Positions 46,439 to 57,082 of a DNA stretch of 64,000 nt are shown one piece after another (within the stretch, counting starts at the first letter, position 1; every line of letters begins with the position of its first letter). The translations under genes were made by a program, and so were the position numbers. The DNA is taken from assembly GCF_003002875.1 (NCBI RefSeq), contig NZ_PVTH01000002.1, positions 248,001 to 312,000 on the forward strand, given 5' to 3'. The notes beneath the pieces were generated by a model, which saw nothing but the letters and a program-made list of their open reading frames with translations, had not been told where the DNA came from and did not search any database. The DNA is from Arcticibacter pallidicorallinus (GTDB lineage: Bacteria; Bacteroidota; Bacteroidia; Sphingobacteriales; Sphingobacteriaceae).

Positions 46439-47380
46439 ATGGAAAGAGCAGAAAAGATGTCACTTAAGCTTAACGAGGTCAGTTCGGAAGGTTTTGTTAA
46501 TCTTCACCTTCTTGCCCGCCAGGTTGTGGAGGGGTTTATCACCGGACTTCACAAAAGCCCCTTTCATGGTTTTTCCGTCGAATTTGCGGAGCACCGATTA
46601 TATAATAGAGGTGATTCTATTAAGAATATCGACTGGAAACTCTATGGGAGAACTGACAGACTTTTCGTAAAGCGATTCGAAGAGGAGACTAACCTTCGCT
46701 GTCAACTAGTGGTTGATAAATCGTCCTCGATGTATTTGCCAGCAGGCGGTATGAATAAACTGACGTTCTCAGCTTGTTCTGCGGCCATACTCATGGAACT
46801 TTTTAAGAAACAGCGGGATGCTTTTGGCTTAAGTTACTTCGCTGACAATCTGGAATTTTCATCAATCGCAGGTTCTACCTCTGCCCATCGGAGCTTTTTA
46901 CTTGCTGAGTTACAAAAACTTATTATGGATGAAAATCCAGAGAAAGGTACGTCACTTGCCTCAACTCTTCATGAACTGGCCGAAAAACTGCATAAACGAT
47001 CATTGGTCATCATCTTTAGTGATCTGTTTGAAGCTCACGCTGAACCAGGAAACTACACCGAGTTGTTTTCCGCCCTGCATCATTTGAAGCATAATAAGCA
47101 TGAGATCATTTTATATCATATACTTGATCAGTCTACAGAGCTGGATTTTCGATATGATGAACGGCCTTATGAGTTCATAGATATCGAGTCGGGAGAATCG
47201 CTTAAGTTAAATCCTTCGCAGGTGAGAGATATGTACAGGGATTCTATCAAGGAGGGCCAGAGAGAACTGAGACTGAAGTGCGCTCAATATTCGATTGATC
47301 TGGTAGAAGCAGATTGTAATGCCGGATTTAATTCTGTACTCGAAAATTATCTTATCAAACGTAATAAAGTTGCAGGTTAG
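46439..47380 (+). CDS. DUF58-domain protein
   Basis: 313 residues from the ATG at 46439 (46457 also possible); the in-frame ATG at 46400 lies before the trxA terminator and is unlikely. DUF58 core GDSIKNIDWKLYGRTDRLFV, then a vWA-like MIDAS VDKSSSMYL (DxSxS) and IIFSDLFEA. DUF58 proteins normally sit beside a MoxR ATPase and Bat proteins; none are here. Role unknown, likely a chaperone-associated metal-binding protein. Confidence 0.88.
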   Translation: MERAEKMSLKLNEVSSEGFVNLHLLARQVVEGFITGLHKSPFHGFSVEFAEHRLYNRGDSIKNIDWKLYGRTDRLFVKRFEEETNLRCQLVVDKSSSMYLPAGGMNKLTFSACSAAILMELFKKQRDAFGLSYFADNLEFSSIAGSTSAHRSFLLAELQKLIMDENPEKGTSLASTLHELAEKLHKRSLVIIFSDLFEAHAEPGNYTELFSALHHLKHNKHEIILYHILDQSTELDFRYDERPYEFIDIESGESLKLNPSQVRDMYRDSIKEGQRELRLKCAQYSIDLVEADCNAGFNSVLENYLIKRNKVAG

Positions 47381-48860
<1,480 letters not shown>

Positions 48861-48868
48861 GATACGGA

Positions 48869-49990
48869 ATGAGAGTGCTCGCCCTGGAAGGTCAGAAGAA
48901 CCTAGGAAGCTTTATCGATTTTCCACATGACCTTTATAGGGAGGACTCTAATTACGTCCCTGAACTTTACATAGCTCAACGTGACATGCTCACGCCAGGC
49001 AAGCATCCTTTTCATGACCATTCAAAAGTTCAGCTATTTCTGGCTTATGATGATAATAATAAGGTATGTGGAAGGATTGCGGCCATTTTAAATAACAATC
49101 ATAATGCATATAATCAAGCCACTGACGGTTTCTTTGGCTTCTTCGATTGTGTGAATGAGCAGGGTGTGGCTAACTCCCTGTTTGCCGCAGCCGAGAAATG
49201 GTTGAAGGATCAAGGCGCGACCACCGCAATTGGTCCGGTCAATTTTTCGACAAACGAGACCTGCGGACTTCTGATTTCAGGGTTTGATTCACCGCCGGTA
49301 GTGATGATGCCCTATAATTTTCCTTACTATCTGGATCTGATTGATCGGGCAGGATATCGCAAAAAGGTCGATCTTTTAGCTTATGACGTCCCCTACGCTA
49401 CGCACAACGACCGATCTGTCAGGCTTCTTGATACCTTACAGGCAAGACTACAGCGGAGTAATATTACCATCAGGAAGATTAACATCAAAGATTTCAAAAA
49501 AGAGGCTGCTAAGCTTCGCGAGGTGTATAACGCAGCCTGGGATCAGAACCTTGGTTTTGTCCCTATGACAGAGCAAGAGTTTGATCATATGGCAAAGGAT
49601 TTAAAGCTCGTTCTTAACCCGGAGTTCTGTCTTGTTGCCGAGCAGGGAGACAGATTTGTTGGTTTTGTACTGGGCTTGCCAGACTTAAACCAAGTGCTTA
49701 GGAAAGTTAAGAGAGGGCGTTTGTTGCCTTTTGGAATATTTAAAATTCTATTTGGCTTAAAGAAGATTGACTGGCTTCGGGTGCTAACGCTCGGTGTGAT
49801 CAGCGATTACAGAAAGCTGGGCATTGAAGCTTGCCTATATGGACTTATCATAAGAAATTCAGTTGCCAACAATATAAAGGGAGCAGAATGCTCCTGGATG
49901 CTTGAGGATAATTATTTGATGAATAATGCGATAGAAGCAATTAACGGCACTGTCTCAAAAAAATTCCGGCTCTTTGAAAAAACGATATGA
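48869..49990 (+). CDS. GNAT-like acyltransferase, candidate bacterial ceramide synthase
   Basis: 373 residues, soluble. The N-terminal half has the PELYIAQRDMLTPGKHPF and GPVNFSTNETCGLLI segments found in a conserved Bacteroidota family, and the C-terminal half has a GNAT-like core (LVAEQGDRFVGFVLGLPDLN, then LGVISDYRKLGIEACLYG). It sits between serine palmitoyltransferase and a reductase, with a 4-nt overlap onto the latter. By analogy with Caulobacter bCerS, which is also GNAT-like, it probably N-acylates 3-ketosphinganine. This role is inferred from context, not from residues. Confidence 0.75.
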   Translation: MRVLALEGQKNLGSFIDFPHDLYREDSNYVPELYIAQRDMLTPGKHPFHDHSKVQLFLAYDDNNKVCGRIAAILNNNHNAYNQATDGFFGFFDCVNEQGVANSLFAAAEKWLKDQGATTAIGPVNFSTNETCGLLISGFDSPPVVMMPYNFPYYLDLIDRAGYRKKVDLLAYDVPYATHNDRSVRLLDTLQARLQRSNITIRKINIKDFKKEAAKLREVYNAAWDQNLGFVPMTEQEFDHMAKDLKLVLNPEFCLVAEQGDRFVGFVLGLPDLNQVLRKVKRGRLLPFGIFKILFGLKKIDWLRVLTLGVISDYRKLGIEACLYGLIIRNSVANNIKGAECSWMLEDNYLMNNAIEAINGTVSKKFRLFEKTI

Positions 49991-50985
49991 AAAAGAAGGT
50001 CCTAATTACGGGAGCGTCGGGCTTTGTTGGTTCTCACCTTGTTGAAGCTGCAGTAAGAGAAGGTTTTGACGTTTTTGCAGCCATCAGGTCTTCGAGTAAT
50101 ATCAAGCATTTGACATCTTTGCCGGTAACATGGGTTACGCTGAGCATGTCGGATGTAAAACAGCTCGAGGCCGAGCTTGCAGAACAACAATATGACTATA
50201 TTATCCATTGCGCAGGATCAACCAAAGCCAAAGCGGAAAGCGATTACAATTATGTAAATGCCGAGTTATCCAGAAATTTGGCTGTAGCTGCTGTGAATGC
50301 GGGAATACCTCTTGAGAAATTTGTTTTTGTAAGTAGCCTTGCGGCACTGGGACCTATCGCATATGACGATCCTCAATACATTAAAGCAGACCATTCGGCG
50401 GTGCCAGTGACGGCCTATGGCAAGAGTAAACTCCTGGGGGAGCGATATCTTAAAGAAATTCCGGGTCTTCCATTGGTGATTGTCCGACCGACCGCTGTAT
50501 ATGGCCCACGCGAGAAAGATATTTTTATTATTCTGAAGACTATCAACTCCGGACTTGAACCCTATATTGGCAGAACGGCACAGAAGCTCAGTTTTATATA
50601 CGTTAAGGATCTGGTGAAGGTGCTTTTATCTGTGCTTCATCAGGAAGTTTCGACAGGCCGTTCATACAACGTTTCCGATGGGCAGGTGTATTCCAAGTAC
50701 GAACTTGCCGAAGTCATGAAAGATATCACGGGGAAAAAGACTTATAAATTTCATATCCCAATACCGCTGGTTGGGGCGATCGCATCAGTAATGGAGTTGA
50801 TCTACTCTTTCCGGACTGACAGTCCGGCTCTGAACAAAGAGAAAATCAACGAGCTCAATGCTGAAAATTGGGCTTGCTCAATAAGGGAATTGGAACAAGA
50901 TTTTGGATTCATAGCCGATTATCCGCTCAGACGAGGATTAGAGGAAACAATACACTGGTACAAGGAAAACAGGTGGTTGGCTTAA
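49987..50985 (+). CDS. NAD(P)-dependent epimerase/SDR, candidate ceramide reductase
   Basis: 332 residues of extended short-chain dehydrogenase type. Rossmann motif ITGASGFVGSH (residues 7-17), Ser116-Ser117, and the catalytic Tyr144-x3-Lys148 (YGKSK). In the Caulobacter pathway the reductase CerR acts on the ketone after acylation; the gene order here (spt, acyltransferase, reductase) fits that sequence. Overlaps the preceding gene by ATGA. It could instead be a sugar epimerase, but no sugar genes are adjacent. Confidence 0.8.
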   Translation: MKKKVLITGASGFVGSHLVEAAVREGFDVFAAIRSSSNIKHLTSLPVTWVTLSMSDVKQLEAELAEQQYDYIIHCAGSTKAKAESDYNYVNAELSRNLAVAAVNAGIPLEKFVFVSSLAALGPIAYDDPQYIKADHSAVPVTAYGKSKLLGERYLKEIPGLPLVIVRPTAVYGPREKDIFIILKTINSGLEPYIGRTAQKLSFIYVKDLVKVLLSVLHQEVSTGRSYNVSDGQVYSKYELAEVMKDITGKKTYKFHIPIPLVGAIASVMELIYSFRTDSPALNKEKINELNAENWACSIRELEQDFGFIADYPLRRGLEETIHWYKENRWLA

Positions 50986-51021
50986 CATGAATCTACTTTT
51001 ACAATAAATAAATCACAAAAA

Positions 51022-52350
51022 ATGAAAGAACAAGTAAAACCTGCAAATGGAAAGCTTGGAATTCTGATTCCAGGCTTAGGAGCAGTAGCGACTACTTTTA
51101 TTGCTGGTGTTGAGGCGGTAAAAAAAGGCATCGCACAACCTATCGGATCGCTCACGCAGATGGGCAATATTCGCATAGGAAAAAGAACGGAGAACAAAAA
51201 TCCCAAAATCAAGGATTTCGTTCCATTGGCGGATCTAAATGATATCGCTTTTGGGGGCTGGGATGTATACGAGGATAACGTATATGTAGCAGCGTCTAAG
51301 GCTAAGGTTCTTGACGCCGAATTGTTAAATGCGATCAAGCCAGAGCTTGAAGCCCTGATTCCTATGAAAGCAGCTTTTGACAAGCGTTTTGTTAAAAATC
51401 TTGACGGAACTCACATAAAATCTTTCACTACGAAGGCAGATCTTGCTCAACAGGTTATTGAGGATATCCGTAATTTCAAGGCTGAAAACAACTGCGAGCG
51501 CCTGGTAATGGTTTGGTGCGGATCTACGGAGATCTTCCAGGAAGTTACGGACGTACATCAGAGTCTTGAAGCTTTTGAGGCGGGTCTTACTGAGAACCAT
51601 CCCGATATCTCTCCGAGCATGATCTACGCATATGCAGCTTTGAAAGAAGGCGTTCCTTATGCTAACGGAGCTCCAAATCTGACTGTTGATACCCCCGCTT
51701 TGCTGGAGCTTGCAGCGTTGACTGAAACTCCTATTGCCGGAAAGGATTTCAAAACCGGACAAACCTTGATGAAGACCATTGTAGCTCCAGGATTAAGCGC
51801 AAGAGCGCTTGGTGTACGTGGCTGGTTCTCGACCAATATTTTAGGTAACAGAGATGGTCTTGTACTGGATGATCCGGATAATTTTAAAACTAAAGAGGTT
51901 TCGAAACTGAGCGTGTTGGATGAGATCTTCAGACCGGAAAGTAACCCCGAGCTGTACGCTGATATGTACCACAAGGTTCGTATTAATTATTATCCTCCGC
52001 ACGGAGACAATAAAGAAAGCTGGGACAATATTGACATTTTCGGATGGTTAGGATATCCTATGCAGATCAAGATTAATTTCCTGTGCAGAGATTCAATCCT
52101 GGCGGCTCCGATCGTGCTTGACCTTGCGTTGTTCATGGACCTTTCCAAACGTGCAGGTATGACAGGAATTCAGGAATGGTTGTCATTCTACTTGAAGTCA
52201 CCTCAGACTGCTGAAGGCCTGCGTGCAGAGCATGATATTTTTAAGCAGTTAATCAAGTTACAGAATACACTTCGCCACATGATGGGAGAGGATCTCATTA
52301 CACATCTTGGTCTTGATTATTATCAGGAGCTGGTGGATTCTATTCAATAA
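51022..52350 (+). CDS. ino1: myo-Inositol-3-phosphate synthase
   Basis: 442 residues. Isomerises glucose-6-phosphate to inositol-3-phosphate with bound NAD. GILIPGLGAVATTFIAG is the NAD fold, and NYYPPHGDNKESWDNIDIFG plus QIKINFLCRDSILAAPIVLD the catalytic lysine-rich regions. It supplies the headgroup for the CDP-alcohol phosphotransferase 3.4 kb downstream. 36 bp after the reductase gene, 1 bp before the PgpA-type gene. Confidence 0.94.
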   Translation: MKEQVKPANGKLGILIPGLGAVATTFIAGVEAVKKGIAQPIGSLTQMGNIRIGKRTENKNPKIKDFVPLADLNDIAFGGWDVYEDNVYVAASKAKVLDAELLNAIKPELEALIPMKAAFDKRFVKNLDGTHIKSFTTKADLAQQVIEDIRNFKAENNCERLVMVWCGSTEIFQEVTDVHQSLEAFEAGLTENHPDISPSMIYAYAALKEGVPYANGAPNLTVDTPALLELAALTETPIAGKDFKTGQTLMKTIVAPGLSARALGVRGWFSTNILGNRDGLVLDDPDNFKTKEVSKLSVLDEIFRPESNPELYADMYHKVRINYYPPHGDNKESWDNIDIFGWLGYPMQIKINFLCRDSILAAPIVLDLALFMDLSKRAGMTGIQEWLSFYLKSPQTAEGLRAEHDIFKQLIKLQNTLRHMMGEDLITHLGLDYYQELVDSIQ

Positions 52351-52351
52351 A

Positions 52352-52798
52352 ATGCACAAATTAATTTCCACAAGTCTGGGTATAGGGTACATAAAGGGTG
52401 GCGGCACTATAGCGTCTGCATTCTGTTGTGTATGCTTATATTATACACAGGCTTGTGGAATTAATTCTCCCTGGATATCCATATTGGTAGCGCTTGCTAT
52501 TTTTGGTATTGGAGTATACTCTGCCGGAAAAGTTGAACGACATTGGGGAAAAGATAGCTACAAGGTTGTTATTGATGAAATAGCAGGTATGTACATCACC
52601 ATGATGTTTGTACCAGTAACCGTTACGACATTAGTTGCCGGCTTTATTCTTTTTCGCCTTTTTGACATCTCAAAACCTTTTTATATTAGAAAGTTGGAAA
52701 AACTGCCAGGAGGAGTTGGTGTGATGATGGATGACGTTCTGGCAGGTATTTACGCTAATATCAGCCTCCAACTTGCTATATTTGTAAGTCTTCTGTAA
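52352..52798 (+). CDS. PgpA-family phosphatase, candidate phosphatidylinositol-phosphate phosphatase
   Basis: 148 residues from the ATG at 52352. PgpA motifs GYIKGGGTIAS, DEIAGM (Asp75-Glu76), FRLFDISKPFYIR and PGGVGVMMDDVLAG with three to four membrane helices. PgpA normally removes phosphate from phosphatidylglycerol phosphate. Here the gene lies between inositol-phosphate synthase and the headgroup transferase, so its substrate is more likely phosphatidylinositol phosphate, as reported for the Bacteroides pathway. Confidence 0.88.
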   Translation: MHKLISTSLGIGYIKGGGTIASAFCCVCLYYTQACGINSPWISILVALAIFGIGVYSAGKVERHWGKDSYKVVIDEIAGMYITMMFVPVTVTTLVAGFILFRLFDISKPFYIRKLEKLPGGVGVMMDDVLAGIYANISLQLAIFVSLL

Positions 52799-52804
52799 AA
52801 TCCA

Positions 52805-53176
52805 ATGCTCAAATTAATAAAAGCGCAGGTTGCCTCATTTACTGGCACAGCAATTGACTTTTTAACCACAATAGTCAGTGTTGAAATTTTTAACCTCTGG
52901 TACGTAACGGCAAATATTGCTGGAAATGTGTTTGGAGGAATAGCGAATTTCACGCTGGGTAGGATATGGGTGTTTCAGGCCCGTGGTGAAAAGGTACATT
53001 TACAAGCTTTTAAATATATAATAGTTTGGATAGGTAACATAGCACTGAATACCTCCGGGGTATATGCTTTGACTCATTATATGAGCCTATCGTACATATA
53101 TAGCAAAGTTATTGTATCAGTAGTAGTAGGCATAGGCTGGAACTATTTTTTACAAAAATATTTTGTCTTCAAATAA
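52805..53176 (+). CDS. GtrA-family membrane protein
   Basis: 123 residues, four membrane helices, with FTGTAIDFLTTIVS at the first helix and WNYFLQKYFVFK at the end, both typical of GtrA. GtrA proteins are thought to flip lipid-linked sugars. In this cluster it may flip an inositol lipid or support its glycosylation; no glycosyltransferase is in the cluster. 6 bp after the PgpA gene and 2 bp before the next. Confidence 0.85.
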   Translation: MLKLIKAQVASFTGTAIDFLTTIVSVEIFNLWYVTANIAGNVFGGIANFTLGRIWVFQARGEKVHLQAFKYIIVWIGNIALNTSGVYALTHYMSLSYIYSKVIVSVVVGIGWNYFLQKYFVFK

Positions 53177-53178
53177 TC

Positions 53179-55740
53179 GTGAATTTAAACATCAGGTCAT
53201 TCCAAATTAGCTTTTTGATTTTAGTGCTTGTTCTTCTGGGACAGGTATCCTTTGCTCAGTTGACAGAAGTAAAAGGCACCGTAATAGACGCCAAAACAAA
53301 AGAGACGTTACCTTTTGTCAGCATAACCGTTCCGGGTACGAAAATGGGAACCACAACAGATGTTGATGGTAACTTCTCTATAAAGTTAAATGGAAACTTT
53401 CAGCGGATAGCAGTTACTTATGTAGGCTATATATCCCAGACTAAAGCCATCACTCCGGGTGTTCCTCAGACCGTGAAGGTGCTGTTAAAGGCAGATGCCA
53501 ATGTATTATCTGAGGTAGTTGTTAAATCTGGCAGACGACAAAAATATAGGAACAGGGACAATCCGGCTGTTGAACTGATAGAAAAGGTCATTGCAAATAA
53601 GGATAAGAACCGTGTAGAAGGCTATGATTTTGCGGAGTATGAAAAGTATGAAAAGCTGACATTTGCTCTTAGTGATCTCTCTGACAAATTTAAAGAGCGC
53701 AAGTTTTTTAAGAATTACCAGTTTCTATTTCAGCAGCAGGATTCTACAGCTATCGGGGGAGAAAGCATCCTGCCTTTGTATATGGAAGAGAAGCTGTCAA
53801 AAAACTACTATAAGAAGAATCCCTCCAGATCGAAGACGAAAGTACTAGCAACTAAAAAGGTTGATTTTGATCCGAAATATATAGATGCTCAGGGTGTAAG
53901 CGCTTACATGAACCGCATGTATCAGGACATAGACATATACGACAATAACATCTTTGTTGTAAGTAACCAGTTCTTGAGTCCGATTGCTCCGAGCGCGCCG
54001 TCTTTTTATCTCTACTTTATAACAGATACTGTAGACAGAGATAATCAGAAGCTGATTGAATTAAGTTTTGCTCCGCGAAATAAGGGAGATATGCTTTTTC
54101 AGGGTAAGTTATATATTACGCAGGATGGGAAGTATGCTGTTAAGAATGCGTTAATAAGCGTGCATAGAAACATCAATCTGAATTTTATCCGTGATTTTGA
54201 GTCTAATCTTGACTTTGACGTCGACCCACAGGGTCGTTACTACTTGAGCAAGACTAATTTAAAGATAAATTTCGGTATTTCAAAGAATAAGGGTACGGGT
54301 GTATTCGGCGAGCGGACCGTCTCTTTTAAGGATTATGTGCTAAATACCCCCATTCCTGATAGCGTGTTTGAAGGGTCAATGGAAGAGGTAGTGCAGGAGA
54401 GTCCGAGCAATTCTGAACAGTTCTGGCAAGACAAGCGCCATGAGCAGCTGGCTGAAAGTGAACAAGGAATATATCGCAATATTGACAGTTTGCAGAACAT
54501 GAAGTCTTTTAAAAGGACTGCAGAAATAGCCACGTTACTGCTTGCAGGTTACAAGTCTTTGGGGCCAGTTGAAATTGGGCCGGCCAATACCTTTTACAGT
54601 TTTAATCCGGTCGAGGGATTTAGGCTAAGGCTTGGCGGGAGGACTACGACGGAGCTGAGCAAGCGCTATTATTTCGAGGGCTATGGGGCATATGGTTTCA
54701 AGGACGAAAAGTGGAAGTATTTTCTGAGTGCCACGTATTCTCTTAATAATAAATCGATATATCAGTTCCCTCAGAATTACGTAAGAGCGAGTTTTCAGCG
54801 CGATACAAAGATTCCCGGTCAGGAATTACAGTTCGTTCAGGAAGATAATTTTTTGTTGTCTTTCAAGCGTGGGGAAAATGACAAGTGGTTATATAATGAT
54901 ATTTTCAAGCTCGACTATGTAAAGGAGTTTGAAAATCACTTATCTTATACTGTCGGCTTTCGGAAATGGAATCAGAAGCCTGCCGGTGCGCTGCGTTTCG
55001 ACACTTTTGAAAACGGGACGCTGCGTCCGTTGGAAGATCTTAACACCAGTGAGCTGATGTTGGAACTTCGTTGGGCTCCGAACGAGAAATTTTATCAGGG
55101 AAAGCTGTACAGGGTGCCGGTTCCGGGTCCCGAGCCTGTTTTTACAGCACGTTATACAGCCGGGATTAAAGGACTCTTTAAAGGCCAATACAACTACCAT
55201 AATCTGCTTGGAAATGTATCTAAGCGATTCTATCTGTCACAACTAGGTTATTCAGATGTGACGTTGGAAGGTGGTTATATCTTTGGGCAGGTTCCTTTTC
55301 CATTATTGGCTATCCACAGAGCGAATCAGACTTACGCTTATCAGTTAAACTCTTACAATTTGATGAACTTTCTGGAGTTTGTAAGTGACCATTATGCGAG
55401 TGTGAATATTGATCATAACTTCAACGGCTTTTTCTTAAATAAAATTCCGCTTATAAGAAAGCTCAAGTTACGAGAGGTAGTAAGTTTTAAAGGTCTTTAT
55501 GGTGGTTTAAGAGAGGAGAATGATCCCTACATTAATCAGACATTAATGGCTTTTCCAACTACAGAGAATGCAGTAAGAACTACTTATACACTTGAAAAGC
55601 AGCCTTACATTGAAGGAAGCATCGGTTTGTCAAATATTTTTAAGGTTCTTAGGATTGATCTTGTGAAGCGTTTCAATTATCTGGATCATCCGGATGTTTC
55701 AGAATGGGGTATACGAACACGCTTTAAATTGGATTTCTAA
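53179..55740 (+). CDS. DUF5686 / carboxypeptidase-regulatory-like outer membrane protein
   Basis: 853 residues starting at GTG. Signal peptide 1-27 (LVLVLLGQVSFAQ), a CarboxypepD_reg-like domain (about 30-110: VKGTVIDAKTKETLPFVSIT), then the long DUF5686 region that appears to end in a beta-barrel (last strand WGIRTRFKLDF). Function unknown. Its place between GtrA and the headgroup transferase, with 2-bp and 31-bp gaps, suggests it is transcribed with the lipid genes and may act at the outer membrane. Confidence 0.85.
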   Translation: MNLNIRSFQISFLILVLVLLGQVSFAQLTEVKGTVIDAKTKETLPFVSITVPGTKMGTTTDVDGNFSIKLNGNFQRIAVTYVGYISQTKAITPGVPQTVKVLLKADANVLSEVVVKSGRRQKYRNRDNPAVELIEKVIANKDKNRVEGYDFAEYEKYEKLTFALSDLSDKFKERKFFKNYQFLFQQQDSTAIGGESILPLYMEEKLSKNYYKKNPSRSKTKVLATKKVDFDPKYIDAQGVSAYMNRMYQDIDIYDNNIFVVSNQFLSPIAPSAPSFYLYFITDTVDRDNQKLIELSFAPRNKGDMLFQGKLYITQDGKYAVKNALISVHRNINLNFIRDFESNLDFDVDPQGRYYLSKTNLKINFGISKNKGTGVFGERTVSFKDYVLNTPIPDSVFEGSMEEVVQESPSNSEQFWQDKRHEQLAESEQGIYRNIDSLQNMKSFKRTAEIATLLLAGYKSLGPVEIGPANTFYSFNPVEGFRLRLGGRTTTELSKRYYFEGYGAYGFKDEKWKYFLSATYSLNNKSIYQFPQNYVRASFQRDTKIPGQELQFVQEDNFLLSFKRGENDKWLYNDIFKLDYVKEFENHLSYTVGFRKWNQKPAGALRFDTFENGTLRPLEDLNTSELMLELRWAPNEKFYQGKLYRVPVPGPEPVFTARYTAGIKGLFKGQYNYHNLLGNVSKRFYLSQLGYSDVTLEGGYIFGQVPFPLLAIHRANQTYAYQLNSYNLMNFLEFVSDHYASVNIDHNFNGFFLNKIPLIRKLKLREVVSFKGLYGGLREENDPYINQTLMAFPTTENAVRTTYTLEKQPYIEGSIGLSNIFKVLRIDLVKRFNYLDHPDVSEWGIRTRFKLDF

Positions 55741-55771
55741 GCTTACATTTGCGGTACTAAATATATGAAGT

Positions 55772-57082
55772 ATGTCTTTTGAGTCTGTGAGGACGAGCCT
55801 CCAAATGGGGATTTATAAAGTGATTAATCCTTTTGTCAGGTTTCTGATCAAGATGGGATTGACTCCCAATGCTGTAACCACGATCGGTTTAATCCTTAAC
55901 ATTGGCGTAGCTGTGATTTTTATTCTGGGAGCAGAGAAGGGCAACCGCGGAGATTTACAGTTTGTAGGCTGGGCCGGTGCGCTAGTTTTGTTTGCCGGTG
56001 TTTTTGATATGCTGGACGGACAAGTTGCGCGGATAGGAAACATGAAGTCGACGTTTGGAGCGATGTATGACTCGGTTCTGGACCGTTACAGCGAGCTGAT
56101 TCTTTTTCTGGGTATTTGTTATTATCTGATATCTCACCATTACTTTTTGAGCTCTCTTTTCGCGTTTATTGCAATGATTGGCTCCATGATGGTTAGCTAT
56201 ACCCGTGCGAGGGCAGAAGGTTTAGGCGTGGAGTGCAAGGGTGGGGTGATGCAGCGACCCGAACGTGTTGTGTTGATAGGAGTGAGTGCGATCGTTTGTG
56301 GCGTCAGTTCCGTATTTATTGGGGGCGACTATAAGCTTTATGTTCCGGGTGTGCCTTTGCAGGTTTTTGAAACCATTTCGATCTTTACTATTCCCATCAC
56401 CGTAATGGCTGTTATGACTAATCTCACTGCTTTCAGAAGATTAGTCGACTCCAAGAAAGCCCTTGATCTGATGGATGCTCGTGCGAAATCTGGGGGAAAG
56501 GATAAATCAGCGACGGGGATTTTAATGGTTCTATTTGCATCAATTGCAGTTCCGTCCACAGTATTATCAGCAGACAGATTACCGATGGTTGAGTCGGCTC
56601 AAAAGGTGAACGTTGAAATGCAAAAGTTTCCGGTACCGAAAGTTAGCAATCAACTGTTCTATCTGCAACGAGATCCAAACGCGAATACGATCATATGTCA
56701 GCTTAATTTAGATACCGATGGCAAGCCGAATCAAAAAAATCCTGTCAACGTTTTTTGGATTCGTTATACAGAAGGAGGTAAGCGCTCAGAGCTCAACTTC
56801 ATTCAGCGAAAGTTCGCGTATGGAATCACAACTAAGCAGATCGACGTTGATAAGCATGAATTAAAATTCGTCTCCTACGGTAAGTATCCTATGTATCTTA
56901 TGAAAGGGAAGGATAAGAAATACCACGTATTTTCAAAGGTTGCGAACCGGCAAGCAATTTTGAACAGTGTTTATGTGCATATAGATGGAGGTTCTTTTTG
57001 GGTGCCGAATGTTGTTTATGTTGAGTTTAAGGCGACTGACCCTGATACGGGCGAACAGTTGACAGAGCGCATTAAGGTATAA
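55772..57082 (+). CDS. CDP-alcohol phosphotransferase fused to DUF4833-like domain
   Basis: 436 residues. Residues 1-225 are a CDP-alcohol phosphotransferase with the complete motif D79-x2-D82-G-x2-A86-R87-x8-G96-x3-D100-x3-D104 and about six membrane helices; it probably joins CDP-diacylglycerol to inositol-3-phosphate. Residues 247-268 (GILMVLFASIAVPSTVLSAD) look like a signal peptide or seventh helix. Residues 270-436 resemble DUF4833 (NPVNVFWIRYTEGGKRSEL), a domain of unknown function. The helix would place the second domain in the periplasm. TAATG overlap with the PAP2 gene. Confidence 0.88.
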   Translation: MSFESVRTSLQMGIYKVINPFVRFLIKMGLTPNAVTTIGLILNIGVAVIFILGAEKGNRGDLQFVGWAGALVLFAGVFDMLDGQVARIGNMKSTFGAMYDSVLDRYSELILFLGICYYLISHHYFLSSLFAFIAMIGSMMVSYTRARAEGLGVECKGGVMQRPERVVLIGVSAIVCGVSSVFIGGDYKLYVPGVPLQVFETISIFTIPITVMAVMTNLTAFRRLVDSKKALDLMDARAKSGGKDKSATGILMVLFASIAVPSTVLSADRLPMVESAQKVNVEMQKFPVPKVSNQLFYLQRDPNANTIICQLNLDTDGKPNQKNPVNVFWIRYTEGGKRSELNFIQRKFAYGITTKQIDVDKHELKFVSYGKYPMYLMKGKDKKYHVFSKVANRQAILNSVYVHIDGGSFWVPNVVYVEFKATDPDTGEQLTERIKV

